A stretch of 64,000 bases of DNA from Chlorokybus atmophyticus (taxonomy: Eukaryota > Streptophyta > Chlorokybophyceae > Chlorokybales > Chlorokybaceae). Position 1 is the stretch's first letter. Each line of letters opens with the position of its first letter. This document shows, one piece after another, positions 37,585 through 50,041 of this stretch. The stretch is from NCBI GenBank assembly GCA_009103225.1, contig RHPI01002568.1, positions 261,723-325,722 on the forward strand, given 5' to 3'. Below the pieces are notes generated by a model. It worked only from the letters and a program-made list of their open reading frames with translations. It searched no databases and was not told the origin of the DNA. The position numbers and the translations under genes are program-made.

Positions 37585-40500
37585 TTACTGCGTGTTTGAT
37601 CGCAATGATGCGTGTTCACAGCCAAAGTACTTCTGCGCAAGGGCTCTGGCGACCCCAATACTATCTCCGTTCGGGTGCGTAGGCTCATCAAACTCCTTGT
37701 GCTGCCACCACAACTCAAACGCGCTCACCCTCGCTTCATACTCCGTTTCATTCCACGCCAACCCCTTTTGCGCAGCGTCAACTATGGAGTCAATAAACGA
37801 CTTCCATCTCGGGAGGTAGTATCCACTGACCAAACCGCCCCATTGCTTTGATGCATAATCGGACACTTCGCCTCGAATGGGACCCCAAAGAGTGATTTGA
37901 TTCCGGGCTTGATATAAGAAAAGGGAAGTCATATTGCCACGGCCAGTGGCGATATCAGCGATACCGGCATTGTTATCGCTGCATCTGATTGCATCTGCCA
38001 GCCAGTTGCCCAACAAAAAGTGTTTTGATGTGGACAACAGTGTGTCAATATCGGCAATGAGCTCGGTCATGCGTTGGCCGGCTTCCTCCAGCTTAGATAT
38101 CAGGGTTGGGGAGTTTGATATCAATGCGTTGCCAAGTGCGCTGGTGTTTCTGGCAATGGATATAAACTCCTCGTGCAAGCGCATGAAGTGGCTGCTCAGA
38201 CACTGCCGACCTATGTCCACTGCATCGTGGCGATATCCAGGAGTAGTGGGAGATATAGTATTGCCTTGCTTTGTTGGTAAGAAACTGCACCATGCAGCCT
38301 GCGATGCATGACATCACATCAGCCCATGTGCGGCAAACACATGACATCACACACACCCGCACGCATACTTATACACACATACACGGACACACATATGCAC
38401 GCCCACGCCCACACGCACGCATGCACGCGCACGCATACACGTATACTCACACATGCACCCACACACATCATGACCACACGTATTCGTTACCTCCAACAAA
38501 GCCGGGTCATAGGTCAGTTCCGTCGGCATAAACCCCGTCCGTTTCATCTCCACCGCCGGTCGTATCTCCACATAACTCTTCGTCACACCTCCCACCGCGC
38601 GCGTGGCATTGTACGGCCCCGGGAGCAACATCTCCCACGCAATTTCACACCCCCCACATGGCCCGTACCGCCGACGCGCGTAGTCCCGAACCCACTGTGA
38701 CACATTGACACCATCTCCAAGTTTCCCACTCGTCCACGCGGTCTCGGCAGCCAACTCGTAGATGATGTAGTTCTGGTTGATGCCTTCCATAGTCAAACCG
38801 ATGCCGGTGAGGCCGGGGCCGGCATGTTGTAAGGCATTGTGAGGACCTGCATAGAGAGCGTGAGTGGTGGGAGAGAGTGCTGTGGGTGGCATATGTTGGG
38901 TTGCACTGCAACGAAGCTTGTGGATATGGAATTGCAATAATAGCGACAACACTAACAGCAACAACGACAGCAACGACAGCAAGTATGACAAGCACAACAG
39001 GCACAACAACAACCACGACCACAACAGCAACCACAACCACAGTAACCACCGCAACGACAACAACTGATCACCGTTTCCCACCGTCTCCAAGTCCCCGCTC
39101 ATCCCCACATTTCCCCCGAAGTTGTGCAGCACGCAGTACGCCCACTCGTGTCCCGCAAAGGGCTTTGTGTGGGGACCCAGTCGTCTCGTCCACTGGGGTC
39201 GCGCCTCGGCGTAGAGGTCCAGCACGAGAAGGCGGCCAGTTGGGACACCAGACAGAAAAGCAAGCACCTGACGTTGGGAGAGACAGACGTGTGTAGAAGT
39301 GTGCATGTGTGTTGTACAGGTCGTGTGATACCACAACACGTACTTGTTCATCGCCCCACGTGTCGGGATCGTACGCGAAGAACCAGCCTTGCATGACCCA
39401 GATAGCCTGCGGGTCCGCTGCAATCAACGCTTTATACACCTGCATGATCATGACAAAAGTTTTTGATTGCATGCCCACAACAACAACAACAGTGACACTT
39501 ATGCTCACCGAGCGGCTGATATTTCGTATATATTCGGGGTCGCGAGAGCGCGGTTTCAGTTCATTGAAGAGGTCAATCTGGTAATAATGACTCATGAGTC
39601 GCTCCCCATAAAGCCGCCTCTGCTCCGCTATCACCGCCGCGAGGATATTCGCGAACAACGGAGCCGTCGGCTCGACGAAATCGACACAACAGTACGGCTC
39701 TTCAAACCCATTCCAAGCCGATGAAGCCGATATCCGCGACTCTTTTATGATATCCTTCATCTCCTTTGGCACGAAGCCGCTGAAAGCAGGGAATATCGGC
39801 GTCATGCCGAAATCGCTCATGCGGGAGAGTATCGTGAGTTGGAGTTCAAGTTGGCGTGTGTAAAAGTTGTCCCAAAGAGGAGTGTGGGTGTGTTGTTGTT
39901 GTTGTTGTTGTTGTTGTCCACCCCATGTGCCTTGGATGTTGCCCATGCGGCCCCATGCGGCAAAGGCCGGACCCGTGAAGAAACGAGAGAGGGCGCGGGA
40001 AGATATGTTGTAGGGTGGCTGTTGAAACACCCGAGCCCAGATGTACTCCTGCAGCAGAGAGTGTGTCTATGTGTGTGTGGCTGCGTGCGCTTGTGCTATG
40101 TGACCACTGTGTATGTTTGGCATGATATCAATAGTGAGACAGAGATGTTGACAGCAGCACGACTACTTTACAGTCAACACACCCACAGCACAAACGCTGC
40201 TGCTCACTGGTCGACAGACAGACAGACAGACAGCGAGAGAGAAGCAAAGAAGACACAACAATTAGTGACATCACCACCACTCGCCTGGCCGACGGGAGCA
40301 AGGGGCATGTTAATGCCGTTGGCGGCCATCCAATCCAGCTCCCGCTCCCACCGCGCCCACTCCCACCACACGAAGCTGTAGCTGCACGCACACGTACACA
40401 GTCACACAACCGCAGCCCCTCCCTGCCATCAGCCAACACACACATAGACTCATGCACGCAATGGGCGCGAGTGTCCGCACCCACCCATCTGGACGTTCGC

Positions 40501-41752
40501 ACACACGCGCATTTGCACATGCACGTGCACGCATGCGCACGCACGTACACATGCAGATGTGCACACGCACATACGCACACGCACACGTGCTCGTGCGCAC
40601 GCTCTTGTGCATGCACACGCAATTGCACAGGCACACATGCGCATGCACGCGCGAGCGCGCGCACGCACGCACACGCACTCACGCACACCCGCACATGCAC
40701 CCGCACACGCACCCCTCACCTCGCAGTGCACACGTTCTGATATATCGTCCACCGCGTTACCCGCCGTATCGTCCTCGGTCTCTCCACTTTTGGTAGCGGT
40801 TTCCCCTCCCTCGGCAGTAGTGTGGGCACACTGTCGCCGGACCAGGAGACCTGCACGCCGGCATCGTACTTCATGTACCTGTTGTTGTGAGAGTATCAAT
40901 CACGTATGAGTGCACGTGTGCGTTGCTAACATCTGCGTGTGCCTGCCTGCGTGCATGGGTGCGTGCAATGGATGTGTGATTGAGCTGGTGGATGGGTGGG
41001 TGGGCGTGCATGAGCGCGCGTGGACACTTGTGGGTGTATGCACGTGTATGTGCACGTGCTTGTGCGTGTTTGGTTGTGCATGTGTCGACGTGTCAAACGT
41101 TACCAGTTGAGTGCGAAGGTGAGGGCGGTTGGGGTGCTTCCCCGCAGGAGGACGACATCAGAACCTTCTTCCTGGCTGACCTCCGCAATCTCAACATCCT
41201 CTGAGGGCAGCAGCTCCAGACGAAACCCTGTCTGTTGCATGGAATTGCACCAGTCACTGTTGAGATGCACAGGTGCATATGCATATGGGTGATTCGCGTA
41301 GCAGTGCGAGAACATTGTTGTTCGGACACGCAGCTGCAGGACAAAACTGTCGGTTTGTGTGTACATGAAACTGGTAGTTACATAGACGGGGCACCTGCAT
41401 AGCTGCTTAACATAGTGGCAATGCATAAACATGCCCAACACAAGCAACGTATGCAAGCTGACAACATTATCCAAAATCCTCGTAAACAAAATCTGCAGGG
41501 TGTCAATGTAAGAGGTCACTGACTGTCGTTCTCTCTACTTTTTGAGACGCATCGTACCTTGCGTCCAAACAGTCTGTGCGCAAGGCCAGCGACGGCCGCC
41601 ACGCCGTTAACGACACCGCCGCCGCTGCCGCTGCCGCTGGCGCCGTCGCTGCTAGCGGCAGCAGCGGCGGCGCACAGCCCTGTCAAGGACGCCAGCAAGG
41701 CCAACACCCACACCGCCGCCGCCGCCATGTTGCTGCTGATGTTGGCGTGCAC
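37585..41752 (-). CDS. NAGLU: Alpha-N-acetylglucosaminidase (GH89)
   Basis: Nine exons, 826 residues, all phases closing: 41752-41558, 41231-41104, 40878-40720, 40381-40285, 40048-39509, 39439-39344, 39267-39072, 38846-38491, 38298-37585. A second ATG at 41728 gives an ideal signal peptide ([20 protein letters not shown]). Family landmarks: [56 protein letters not shown] (first catalytic Glu, about residue 356), [25 protein letters not shown] (second catalytic Glu, about residue 491), and [16 protein letters not shown] near the end. It hydrolyses terminal alpha-GlcNAc, in animals during lysosomal heparan sulfate breakdown; the substrate in this organism is unknown. The intron after 40285 uses a GC donor, fixed by the strongly conserved GQ-E/IW junction. 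A (CAA)n tract encodes eight Gln (39893-39917). Human NAGLU is 743 residues. Confidence 0.95.
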
Positions 41753-42635
41753 GTACCTGACAGCTCAAGGCCCACGTGATGACGATTAGGCTGCAGTGCA
41801 TCCCACAACCTGAAATGTCATGCGCTATGTACAGAAAATGCGCAACACGTATGCACATGCACGACACATGCAAGCATCATGTCCACATGCAGTCAAACAC
41901 CGTTCATGTAGACCACCGGGCTACTGTCAGTAGCTAACTTCACTACCTACTCTACCAACACCCCGTTAGCCATAGCAGGCAGTACATGCATGTAGTACGT
42001 GGCCACACGGGCTTGGTTAGTCGTTGCAAGTTGTACCACATGCACATGAGCAGCAGCGACGACGACTCCCTCGACCTCTCCTCCCCCTCCGCCTCCCTGC
42101 GCTTCTGCTGCTTGTTGCGCTGCTGCTTGCAGTGCTGTGTGTTCCAGTGGTGCTTTGGCGTTCATCGGGTGAGTGTAGAATGCAGAACTCTGACTGCAAT
42201 GACAGTTTAACCCAGCCCAAGTGCTTGTAAGATTCTGCGCTGCAGTGTTTGCCAACAAGTTGATGAATTCGCTTGACATGGTAATGCATCTGAAAGTTGA
42301 GACAAGCATGTTGGTTATGAAGGAATGTGAATGTGTTGCCCTCATACTTGTATGCCCATGCCAACAGCTTCTGAACATAGTCTGCAAGCTCAACTGCATG
42401 CATTCCGCAGACCTGTCTGAATATAGCAACCAAAGAAGGCGCTGAACCGAGCAATGCATGTAATGTCGCATACACAGCGCGCAGATTGGCTTTGCCTGGC
42501 ATGACTACAATAAATCACATGACAATGCGCGCAACTTGATGCGATCGCGGTATCATAAAGGACAACACTGTAAAGCATGTTATACATTGAAATCTAAGCT
42601 GGAAAAACAAACAACAATGGAGTGGTAAGAGAACG
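41753..42635. other. Intergenic stretch holding dispersed repeat copy B
   Basis: Between the NAGLU start and the methyltransferase stop. Most of it is repeat copy B (41836-42140) plus a - strand open frame from 42502 that runs into it. No conventional gene is supported. Confidence 0.65.
41836..42140 (-). repeat. Dispersed repeat copy B with read-through open frame
   Basis: Reverse complement of the segment at 15205-15508. A - strand frame overlapping this copy (41947-42471) ends in the same YYMHVL-x-AMA-x-GVLVE pattern as copy A. A second - strand frame (42502-42017) begins MPGKANLRAVYATLHALLG and is helical, with Cys and His residues, but has no recognised domain. The two frames may represent a decayed transposon gene or a small lineage-specific gene; I cannot tell which frame is the real one. 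Confidence 0.65.
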
Positions 42636-43364
42636 CTACAGTCTTCGCCGCTTGCCAACTTTATTCAATCCCCCTTTCAAGTCCTCTATGGCCCCAACCA
42701 CAGCCGCCTGCACGCAAACACAAACACAACACACACATCAACTTAGCACACATGTCAACCAATATGTACCAAAACATGACAGACAACAAACAAGACCACA
42801 CTGGCCTACATACCAATGCCAACCCAAATGGTTTATGTCATCAAGTGAGAGCTACCAGAGCTGCGGTTGGCATGACAGTCATGCCAACCACAGCCCTGAA
42901 TGACACAACGAACGACAGTGAAGTGTACCTTTGACGCGGGTACTCGAAATGTGAACAGGTCCTGACTGTTCATGCGTCCTCCGGAGGCATTGGCGAGCTC
43001 ATCGAACCGGCTGCTGCACTTCACGCCGCCGCACGGTTTGGGCTCAAACATCTCTGCGCTCCACGTTTTCTCCAGCCCGGCGTCCTTGAACTTGTTGGCC
43101 CACCAAAGCCGCGATTGTAGAGCCTGAATGCCGTCCATTTGCGCCGCGGGGCAGTCTGGCGTCACAATGCGGCTGCCGCATGTAGCCACCTGTGCAACAG
43201 GACAGCATTGGTACTGCGTGCATGTATGCATACGTATGCACAGTGCGCATGCACGTGTGCCGATGTGTATCATGTCACCTGCAAATGCGGGTGAATGCGA
43301 ATGTGTTTGCACAAGTCACAGGCACACACATGCACGCATGCCTGCGCGTCCGCACACATATCCA

Positions 43365-43399
<35 letters not shown>

Positions 43400-43794
43400 A
43401 TTTGTGTGCGCGCTGCACATGCCCAGCGTGCCTTGTGTTGCTGCTTGTTCCTGTGCGCATCGCTCAACGTACCACAATCATGACATTCTTTGTGGCGAGA
43501 CGGACTAGTAGGTTGAGTACAGCGTCAATCCTGTCTTCCGGCAACATCTCCAGCTGATGCAGTGACAAAACCAAATCTTGGGTATTCTCCGCCAGGGGCA
43601 ACGGTGTAGCTGCAAAATGACGACAGCAGCTGAGCCTCACACACTACACGAGTTGCACACTGTAAATAAACTGCAACAGAATGTGTCCAGACAAGATGGC
43701 GTGAGTATGAAGGGTTGTTCGGCTATTCAGACTGCATGAGGATTACCACCGAGAAAATGTGATTGCTTAGTGGTGTAATTGTGAAGCTCCTACC

Positions 43795-43828
<34 letters not shown>

Positions 43829-46800
43829 GACAGAGCAGCAACACTATCACCTTCTAGTAAAAACGAGATGCTCCCAGTCTTGAGCAGAGAAGGGCAGTCT
43901 GCTGATACGCGGTGACGGGCAAAGTCGAGAACATGGATGTCCGGCGAGGAGCCCCTCGGGGCCACGCCCTTACCTTCCGCGGCAAGGCGACACGCGCCTG
44001 CGCCCGCCACAAGCATTGTGGCAACCCTCTGTTGCCTGAACTCGTTCGCGTACAGCTCCGCGGCCACCTTGAAGTACGAACAACCAAGACACTGGCGGCT
44101 GCCCCATGCGTCGGGACCCGTTTGAGGTATGGCCACCAGCGCAAATATGGCGTCCGTACCACGTGCGGGCTCAGCCTGCGGCATACACCATATGGGTCGT
44201 CGTCTTACATGTCTATCATGCATGCTCACAACAAACGATTCAACTAACAAATGGCCTATTTGGCGAGCAAGAAAATGGTCACTACTCGTTGAGACTACGT
44301 AATTGCCACAAGACGGGATGTGCACGCCACATTGATGACTCTTGCAAATGTGGTATTCATAGCATGTTCGTAGCAGCTGCTGGCGCAGATGCTACGAATG
44401 CCACATTTGCAAGGTATGTACCTTCTGATACATGGCGCGCAGTGACTCCGTATGTGAAGGGGAGAAGGTGAGGCCGTGCGCCTCAAGAAGCTCTTGCCAC
44501 CACTCGGCAGTGTGCAGGGATACGGGCTGCAAGTCGTCTTTGGGAGGCTTCTTGCCCTGACTGTGCACGGAGATCGTGATGAACACATGCATGCGCGCCA
44601 CCCGCACCATCTCCTTGATGACGGTCGCGAGCCGGGCGTGAGGAAGAAACTCTAGCACGTGCGTTGAAGTCTGACAGACCAACAAGTGTTATTTGGCTTA
44701 TATGGATGTCCACTCAATACACTGACCAGCCGTCTTACCACCATATCAAAGCTCGCATCCGCAAATGGCAACTTGTCCAGTTTCGCATCCCTAACCACAC
44801 CTTGTTCCAATAGATCTGAGCATTTTTCCTGTTCAAGTCCACAAGTAAGCATATCTCCGCAATCAATAAAACATGCAAGTACTGGCAAGTGGCAAACCTT
44901 CAGCGGGACGAGTATTGCCTCCACACCCTTGACTTCCCAACCAAAAGTGAGCATTCCGCGCACAAGGCCGCATCCACCCGTGCCGATGTCCAACGCAGAG
45001 TGGATTGCTGTTTCAGGGATGGCGTACTCCTGCTGCAGCGCAGGCAAGTACCTGCAGCCGTCACATTGCCACATGCCGAACAGCCGCCGAAGGTACTCTT
45101 CACGCTCGGCTTTCTGTTTGGCGACCTGCTCAGGGGATGGTGCAAGTGCAGCGGGCGCGGGTGGTGGTGCAGTGCTGGTGACAGCCAGAATTATCTCAGG
45201 TGCTGGTGCATTGTCGGAAACTGGTGATAATGATGATGTTGTTGATGACAACGATGTCAACAGCTGCCGGGGAAACTCCTCGATAGCAGGGCCTTGTTGG
45301 GGAGTATCAACTGCTGTGTTTGGGCTTGGGGTGTCAGCACTTGGGTTCACGGGATCGGTGACTGCCACAGAGGCTTGTTGCGGTGGGGGTGGTGCACGCG
45401 GTGGAGGTGCTGTGATGTTCAGCTTGGTCATCACCGCCTGGACCTTCTGCTTGATCTCCTGCTCCTGCTCCTGCATGAGCTGCTGCGCCTCTGCCTCCGA
45501 CATGTGTGGTGTGGGCGGCAGCGCGGGAGGTGCATGCGGCTGTGGAAAGGGAGTAATACGGATTGGAAGCTTCATACACACACATGTTTGACTACACGCT
45601 CATGTGCACAAGTCGACTTATAACCGATGTGCCTTGATCGCAGTCACAAAGACCATGCTGTTGAGGTGTGATGTTGCATACGAACACACACATGTAGTTG
45701 AACATGGACAGGCTGGGAATCAGCCATGCCACACGTAAAACACGAGGCTTACGCGATGAGAAGATGTTTTTGGTTTCGGCGGAGGGCGCTGCGGAGGCGT
45801 TTGAGTCATGATCACGTCCGCATTGGCTTCAAGTTGTGGGGGTGGCGAATCAGGCGGGGGTGGGCTCAGCGTTGGTGGCGGAGGTGAAGGCGAAGGAGTT
45901 GCAGTAGCTGTATCAGGCTTTGTACTGCTTGCTGGCTCGGCCTGCAGCGCAATGCAGGCTGGGTTGCTTAACGATGTCAACAAGACCAGGGAACAGTTAC
46001 AGCGGTGACATAGCAAAAGCACTTGTTGAATAGCTCAGCAACTCCCAAGCAAAACTGCACAGAAAATAGTTTTCGCTGACTTTACACACGCTATGATGGC
46101 TACGACACTACCAGTCATCACCGCAGCCATTTGCGCTCAGAATGGTCAATGGCAATAACTGCGATACAACATCTAGGAGCCACAGCTTGAACAAATTGTA
46201 TGATATGTAGAAATTCCATCAATCAACACTACAACAATAAGGATTTATAGACTGCACGTACAGTTCAGTTAGCTCAAACGGGAGACACATGCTTGTGATT
46301 TGCAGCAAACCAGTGCATGCAGCCAGCTTTACCTCAGCCAGCTTGTTGCTCTCGAAGTCTTCCAAATGCGAGAGAGTGTCATCGCCCATGACAGCATCAT
46401 CAAACTCCAGATTGGGCGTATACTGCGCGGTAGCGTTCTTGAGCCAAGGAATGCTCACATCGCTGTCGCCTGACAACGAAGCATCGTCTTCATAATCCGC
46501 AATGCCGTCGAGTTCGGATATGTCCTCAACGTTGCTTATTTTCCTGTAACCCCTGCCATGCGTGCCCTCCCCTAACCCCTGCAGCTGCTTATGCCTCTCT
46601 ATCTCTTCTATCCTCATGTCCGGGTAGGCCCCTGTTGCAGCAGCAGCAGCTCATCACCCGAAAAGAAAGAAGAATAACCCAAAGAAAACAAAGCAGCCTA
46701 TCACCAATGAAACAAAATCATGCTCCAGCAGTCAGCAGTTAACGCCATTGTTCATTGGAACGCATCTTACAGTCGTGGCATTGCGCTTGTTCACAACGGC

Positions 46801-47544
46801 AGCTTGTAGCAAATCAGCCCTTGACAGTAACATAACCCAACCCATCCATGCTTACACCATGCTGTAGCTGCTTGCATATAAGTATGCTGACAGTTGAGCA
46901 AGAAACCCAACTGGATCACTGCATTGTGCTCATCAATCCCAGTGCAGTTGTAACAAAAAGTTGCAACATCAACTGATTGACGTTGGAGACAGCGCAATGC
47001 GCCTCAACAACTGAAGGTGGTGCGCTTGCTGTCCGCAACAGAGCACAGGACAATGCAACAATCGACAGTCAAAAAGCATACAGAAGACAAGAGCTTCTCA
47101 ACAAACTCACCGTCGGTGGGCAGCATGGGTCGGGAGGGCATTTGCAAGTAGAACACTCCCTGCACGCATGGTAACAACAGTCCCACATTCAGCATTGCAA
47201 GCCAGGAGGCTGGCACGAGGGCAAGATGATCGCAAGTTTGAAGGCTAATTGGCTTCAGACCGTCACACAAGCAAAGTTGAAATCGCACGCATATGCTAGC
47301 GACATGGAGCAGCAAACAAGTGAAAGCAAGAGGAATGCAAGCATGCTACTACAGCTCCTCCTGTCCTGTGAGAGTGTGAACCAATGACAGCTACGTGTGC
47401 GAGAACGGGCGCACTGACCAGGAACACCACGACAAACAAGCATGTCGAGAAGTAACACAAGCTTCCGGATGCGCCCCCACCGCCGCCGCCGCCTAGGCCG
47501 CCCCCGCTGGAGGGGCGCCGCCTGTGGTGGGCGTGCCGCTGCAT
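42636..47544 (-). CDS. Type II membrane protein with two SAM-methyltransferase-like domains
   Basis: Eleven exons, 820 residues, phases close: 47544-47395, 47159-47111, 46631-46333, 45941-45753, 45539-44898, 44828-44739, 44670-44422, 44175-43851, 43609-43473, 43189-42929, 42707-42636. A basic, Gly-rich N-terminus precedes one hydrophobic anchor (FSTCLFVVVFLVSAPVL), so the rest is probably lumenal. An acidic segment and a Pro-rich linker (SPPPP motifs) follow. Domain 1 has motif I LDIGTGGCGLVRGMLTFGW, then KLDKLPFADASFDMV and HVLEFLPHARL, a Rossmann methyltransferase pattern. Domain 2 has a weaker motif I (TMLVAGAGACRLA) followed by VLDFARHRV and ENTQDLVLSLHQLEML; it may be non-catalytic. The C-terminus has Cys pairs and a basic tail. 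Architecture recalls plant Golgi-localised putative methyltransferases. Substrate unknown. Confidence 0.75.
43368..43398. repeat. (GT)n microsatellite in intron
   Basis: About 31 bp of GT repeats in the intron between exons 43609-43473 and 43189-42929 of the methyltransferase-like gene. A 29-bp (CA)n tract occurs at 43797-43825 in the adjacent intron. Confidence 0.9.
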
Positions 47545-47601
47545 TGCTCCTGGTGGGCCCCAATCAGCCAGCTTAGCCTACTCTGCCCCCTCGCATCGTG
47601 G

Positions 47602-47822
47602 TCACCACCCCTCGTCCCTCACCACCGCCTCCTCCTCCTTGCCCTCGTCCCGCTCCTCTGCCGCCGCTTCCTTCACCGCGTGGTTGTTGGCCATACCCGC
47701 CAGCGTGTCCACCATTTCACCTGCCCTATTAGCGGAGTGCTGCATGAAACCTCGGTTCATGATAGCGCCTAACTGGCCGAGTTCCGAGGGCTGTCCAAGC
47801 TGGTGCTGGTCCAGATTGTAAG
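47602..47822 (-). CDS. Possible terminal exon of an unrecognised gene
   Basis: On the - strand an open frame reads about 70 residues of non-repetitive, polar helical sequence (QLGQPSELGQLGAIMNRGF near its start, EERDEGKEEEAVV near its end) and stops at TGA 47604-47602. That is only 58 bp before the start of the methyltransferase-like gene. The composition looks coding rather than random, but I cannot fix an acceptor or start. It may be an upstream gene's last exon. Confidence 0.3.
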
Positions 47823-47925
47823 CGTTACATGAAGGCCGAGGCGTTTCATGACGGCTTGCATTGTTTTTGGCGTGCGACGAACACGCGTAGCCTGCGACTG
47901 TTTGCTTCTTGCGTGTCGTGGAGTG

Positions 47926-47950
47926 TTGGGGTCACAGTAAGTGACCCCAA
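47926..47950. other. Perfect 10-bp hairpin
   Basis: TTGGGGTCAC and GTGACCCCAA flank a 5-base AGTAA loop. It is in sequence without a supported gene. Confidence 0.7.
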
Positions 47951-48577
47951 GCCTTTGGGGTCGAACTCGTTGGCACCCGAACATCAATACCATTGCAATG
48001 CATTGACCATATTCCACCCATTTTGTCGTTTACTGCAGACGGTAACAAACGCCATTTATGACGACGCCCGGGTTCGTGGACTACAGCAGCGTGCGAGGTA
48101 ATGATGAGCGCATCATTACACGCTGGCATAGTGTGATGGCACCCGGATATCTATAGATACCACACATGTCCACGAGTACAGTCACATTCGAACATGCATG
48201 ACGTTATTGCAGATGTGATGCGATTCGCTTAAATGCTTACAACAGTACCCATGTTGGAGCAGCCGTTTATGCACAGGCAGATCCTTGCATACATCCATCA
48301 TGGTGCCATGTAACATAAAGATTGTAACTGTAGTGGTATATATCTTTAATTTCATGCTGCTCAACACATGCTTACAACAATATAAGCACGATGTTCAAAG
48401 AATTTATTAATGCTTGCAAATTATACAGGTCGAGTGGTAGTTCGTCTCGAGCTCAACTACAATTAATGTTGCTAACTAGCGGTGCGGCTGATTGGGGGCG
48501 AGGCGGGCGGCCGTCACCAGTAAGTCACCACACAAGAATTGTCAGTACAATCCGTCAGTGCCGGCTAAGGCCTGCCA

Positions 48578-49027
48578 CACGCCATGTTACCGCTACAACC
48601 GGCATCCAAGCATCGACGGATGGGACGTAGCGCGACATTGCAGCTCAGCATATGGCGTCACTTGATAGAATATCGTTGGATGTGCTAGTATACCGGATTA
48701 TATGGCACGATATGCTTAACAGCATATGGATGGATATCACTTATATGGTATCATGCGTGCAATGCGACCTGAACTCTGTTAACTCAGTGACGTCAATGGT
48801 CACACGCCATCTCACCGCCACAACAGGCATACAAAGAGCGACGGACGCGACGTAGCGCGACTTGCAGCATAGCATATGGCGTCACTTGATAAAATGTCGT
48901 ATAATGTGCTAGCATACGGCATCATATGGCGCGATATGCTCAACAGCATATGTTGAATATTACACATAAGGTATCCTGCGTGCAATGCGCTTCAGTTCAG
49001 GTCACCCAAAAATAAATTTCGGTTGCG
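48578..49027. repeat. Diverged 225-bp tandem repeat
   Basis: Two units starting at 48578 and 48803 share CACGCCAT..., GACGTAGCGCGAC, AGCATATGGCGTCACTTGAT and GCGTGCAATGCG in the same order with period 225 bp, at roughly 80% identity by eye. The units are rich in CATATG-type palindromes. The second unit's end is approximate. Confidence 0.75.
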
Positions 49028-49079
49028 TTATATTAATTGAGGTTATGTCACATTATAACTGAACTCTGTCAACAAGGAA

Positions 49080-49246
49080 CTCACGACATGTCATGCGACA
49101 TCGCACCACACCATTCTATATCATACCATATAGTGTCACAGCGATCAATATGCCGGCATATAATGTCATGTGACGTGATATGGCGCGGCGTCGCTAGACA
49201 TCGTGAGTCTTGTGCAACATGTTAATAGAGTTCAAGTCAAATTGTG
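49080..49246 (+). repeat. Left arm of long inverted repeat
   Basis: Matches the reverse complement of about 51757-51920 at roughly 85-90%. Each arm is itself bounded by AACTCACGA and TCGTGAGT, so it is also internally palindromic. Confidence 0.75.
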
Positions 49247-50041
49247 GTGCGTGCGTAATGTGTCCTGCGTATGATGGGATATCATACGCCCGGGCGATGG
49301 TCGATGACTACCACGGCCCGGCAACCAAGTCGCACGCAAGCTCTTCGACGGCAGCGATGCCAAGATTGTCGAGCTTAGCGGCCGCGTTGTTTCGTTGGTG
49401 CATTGCGTCGCCTTCTTTCCAAGGTCCATGGCGAATTCTCGACGTGTTGCCACCTTCAAAATTGCTTCGTCCGTTGCATCTACGGCTGCAACCTCACAGG
49501 CATACACAAAGGCTGGATCGCCAGAGTGGGAGTGCAAAACTTCAGGTCTCATCTTACTAGCGGTACCCACAAGGACGCCTTCAATGAACTAACACGCCAA
49601 CAGCAAGACGACTTGCTGAAATACTAGTTGGATCTGTTGAGTCCTGCATGGTGGCATGCATTGTTGTGCATGGGTTGAGTGGCAAACTGTTCCACGGCTT
49701 ATGAACTTAACAATGTGCAATGTCACTGTCAGTTGACTTTGAGTGCATGTTGCTGTCTGCATGATGGCACATTGGACGGACTTATGTGGGAATCATATTA
49801 TGTACTTGTTGCCACTTAGGGTCGGGCTGCAGTGGCACGACACAACTTCAATTCAACCTACTGTGGGTGCCTTTATGCCATTTGCTGGATCGCGGCCTTT
49901 GCAGCAAACAACCCCCCTGCCACCATCGCTGCATGATGTTCTGCACCTTATTGGAATCTTATACGATATGAACTTTATCAAAGACGCCAATGTCAGTGCC
50001 TTAATGGTGCCAATAGGTACGTGACTGCTTCAGGTGACATT
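49247..50041 (+). pseudogene. Decayed coding remnants upstream of the RING gene
   Basis: Several frames alternate in looking protein-like, for example NQVARKLFDGSDAKIVELSG at about 49320-49380 and FNELTRQQQDDLLKY at about 49581-49625. No single frame covers the segment. I do not recognise it. It may be the 5' part of the element between the inverted repeats. Confidence 0.35.

Larger units (their letters stand above)
47823..49079. other. Gene-free stretch with palindromic repeats
   Basis: No supported gene. It contains the hairpin at 47926-47950 and the 225-bp tandem repeat listed separately. Confidence 0.55.
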
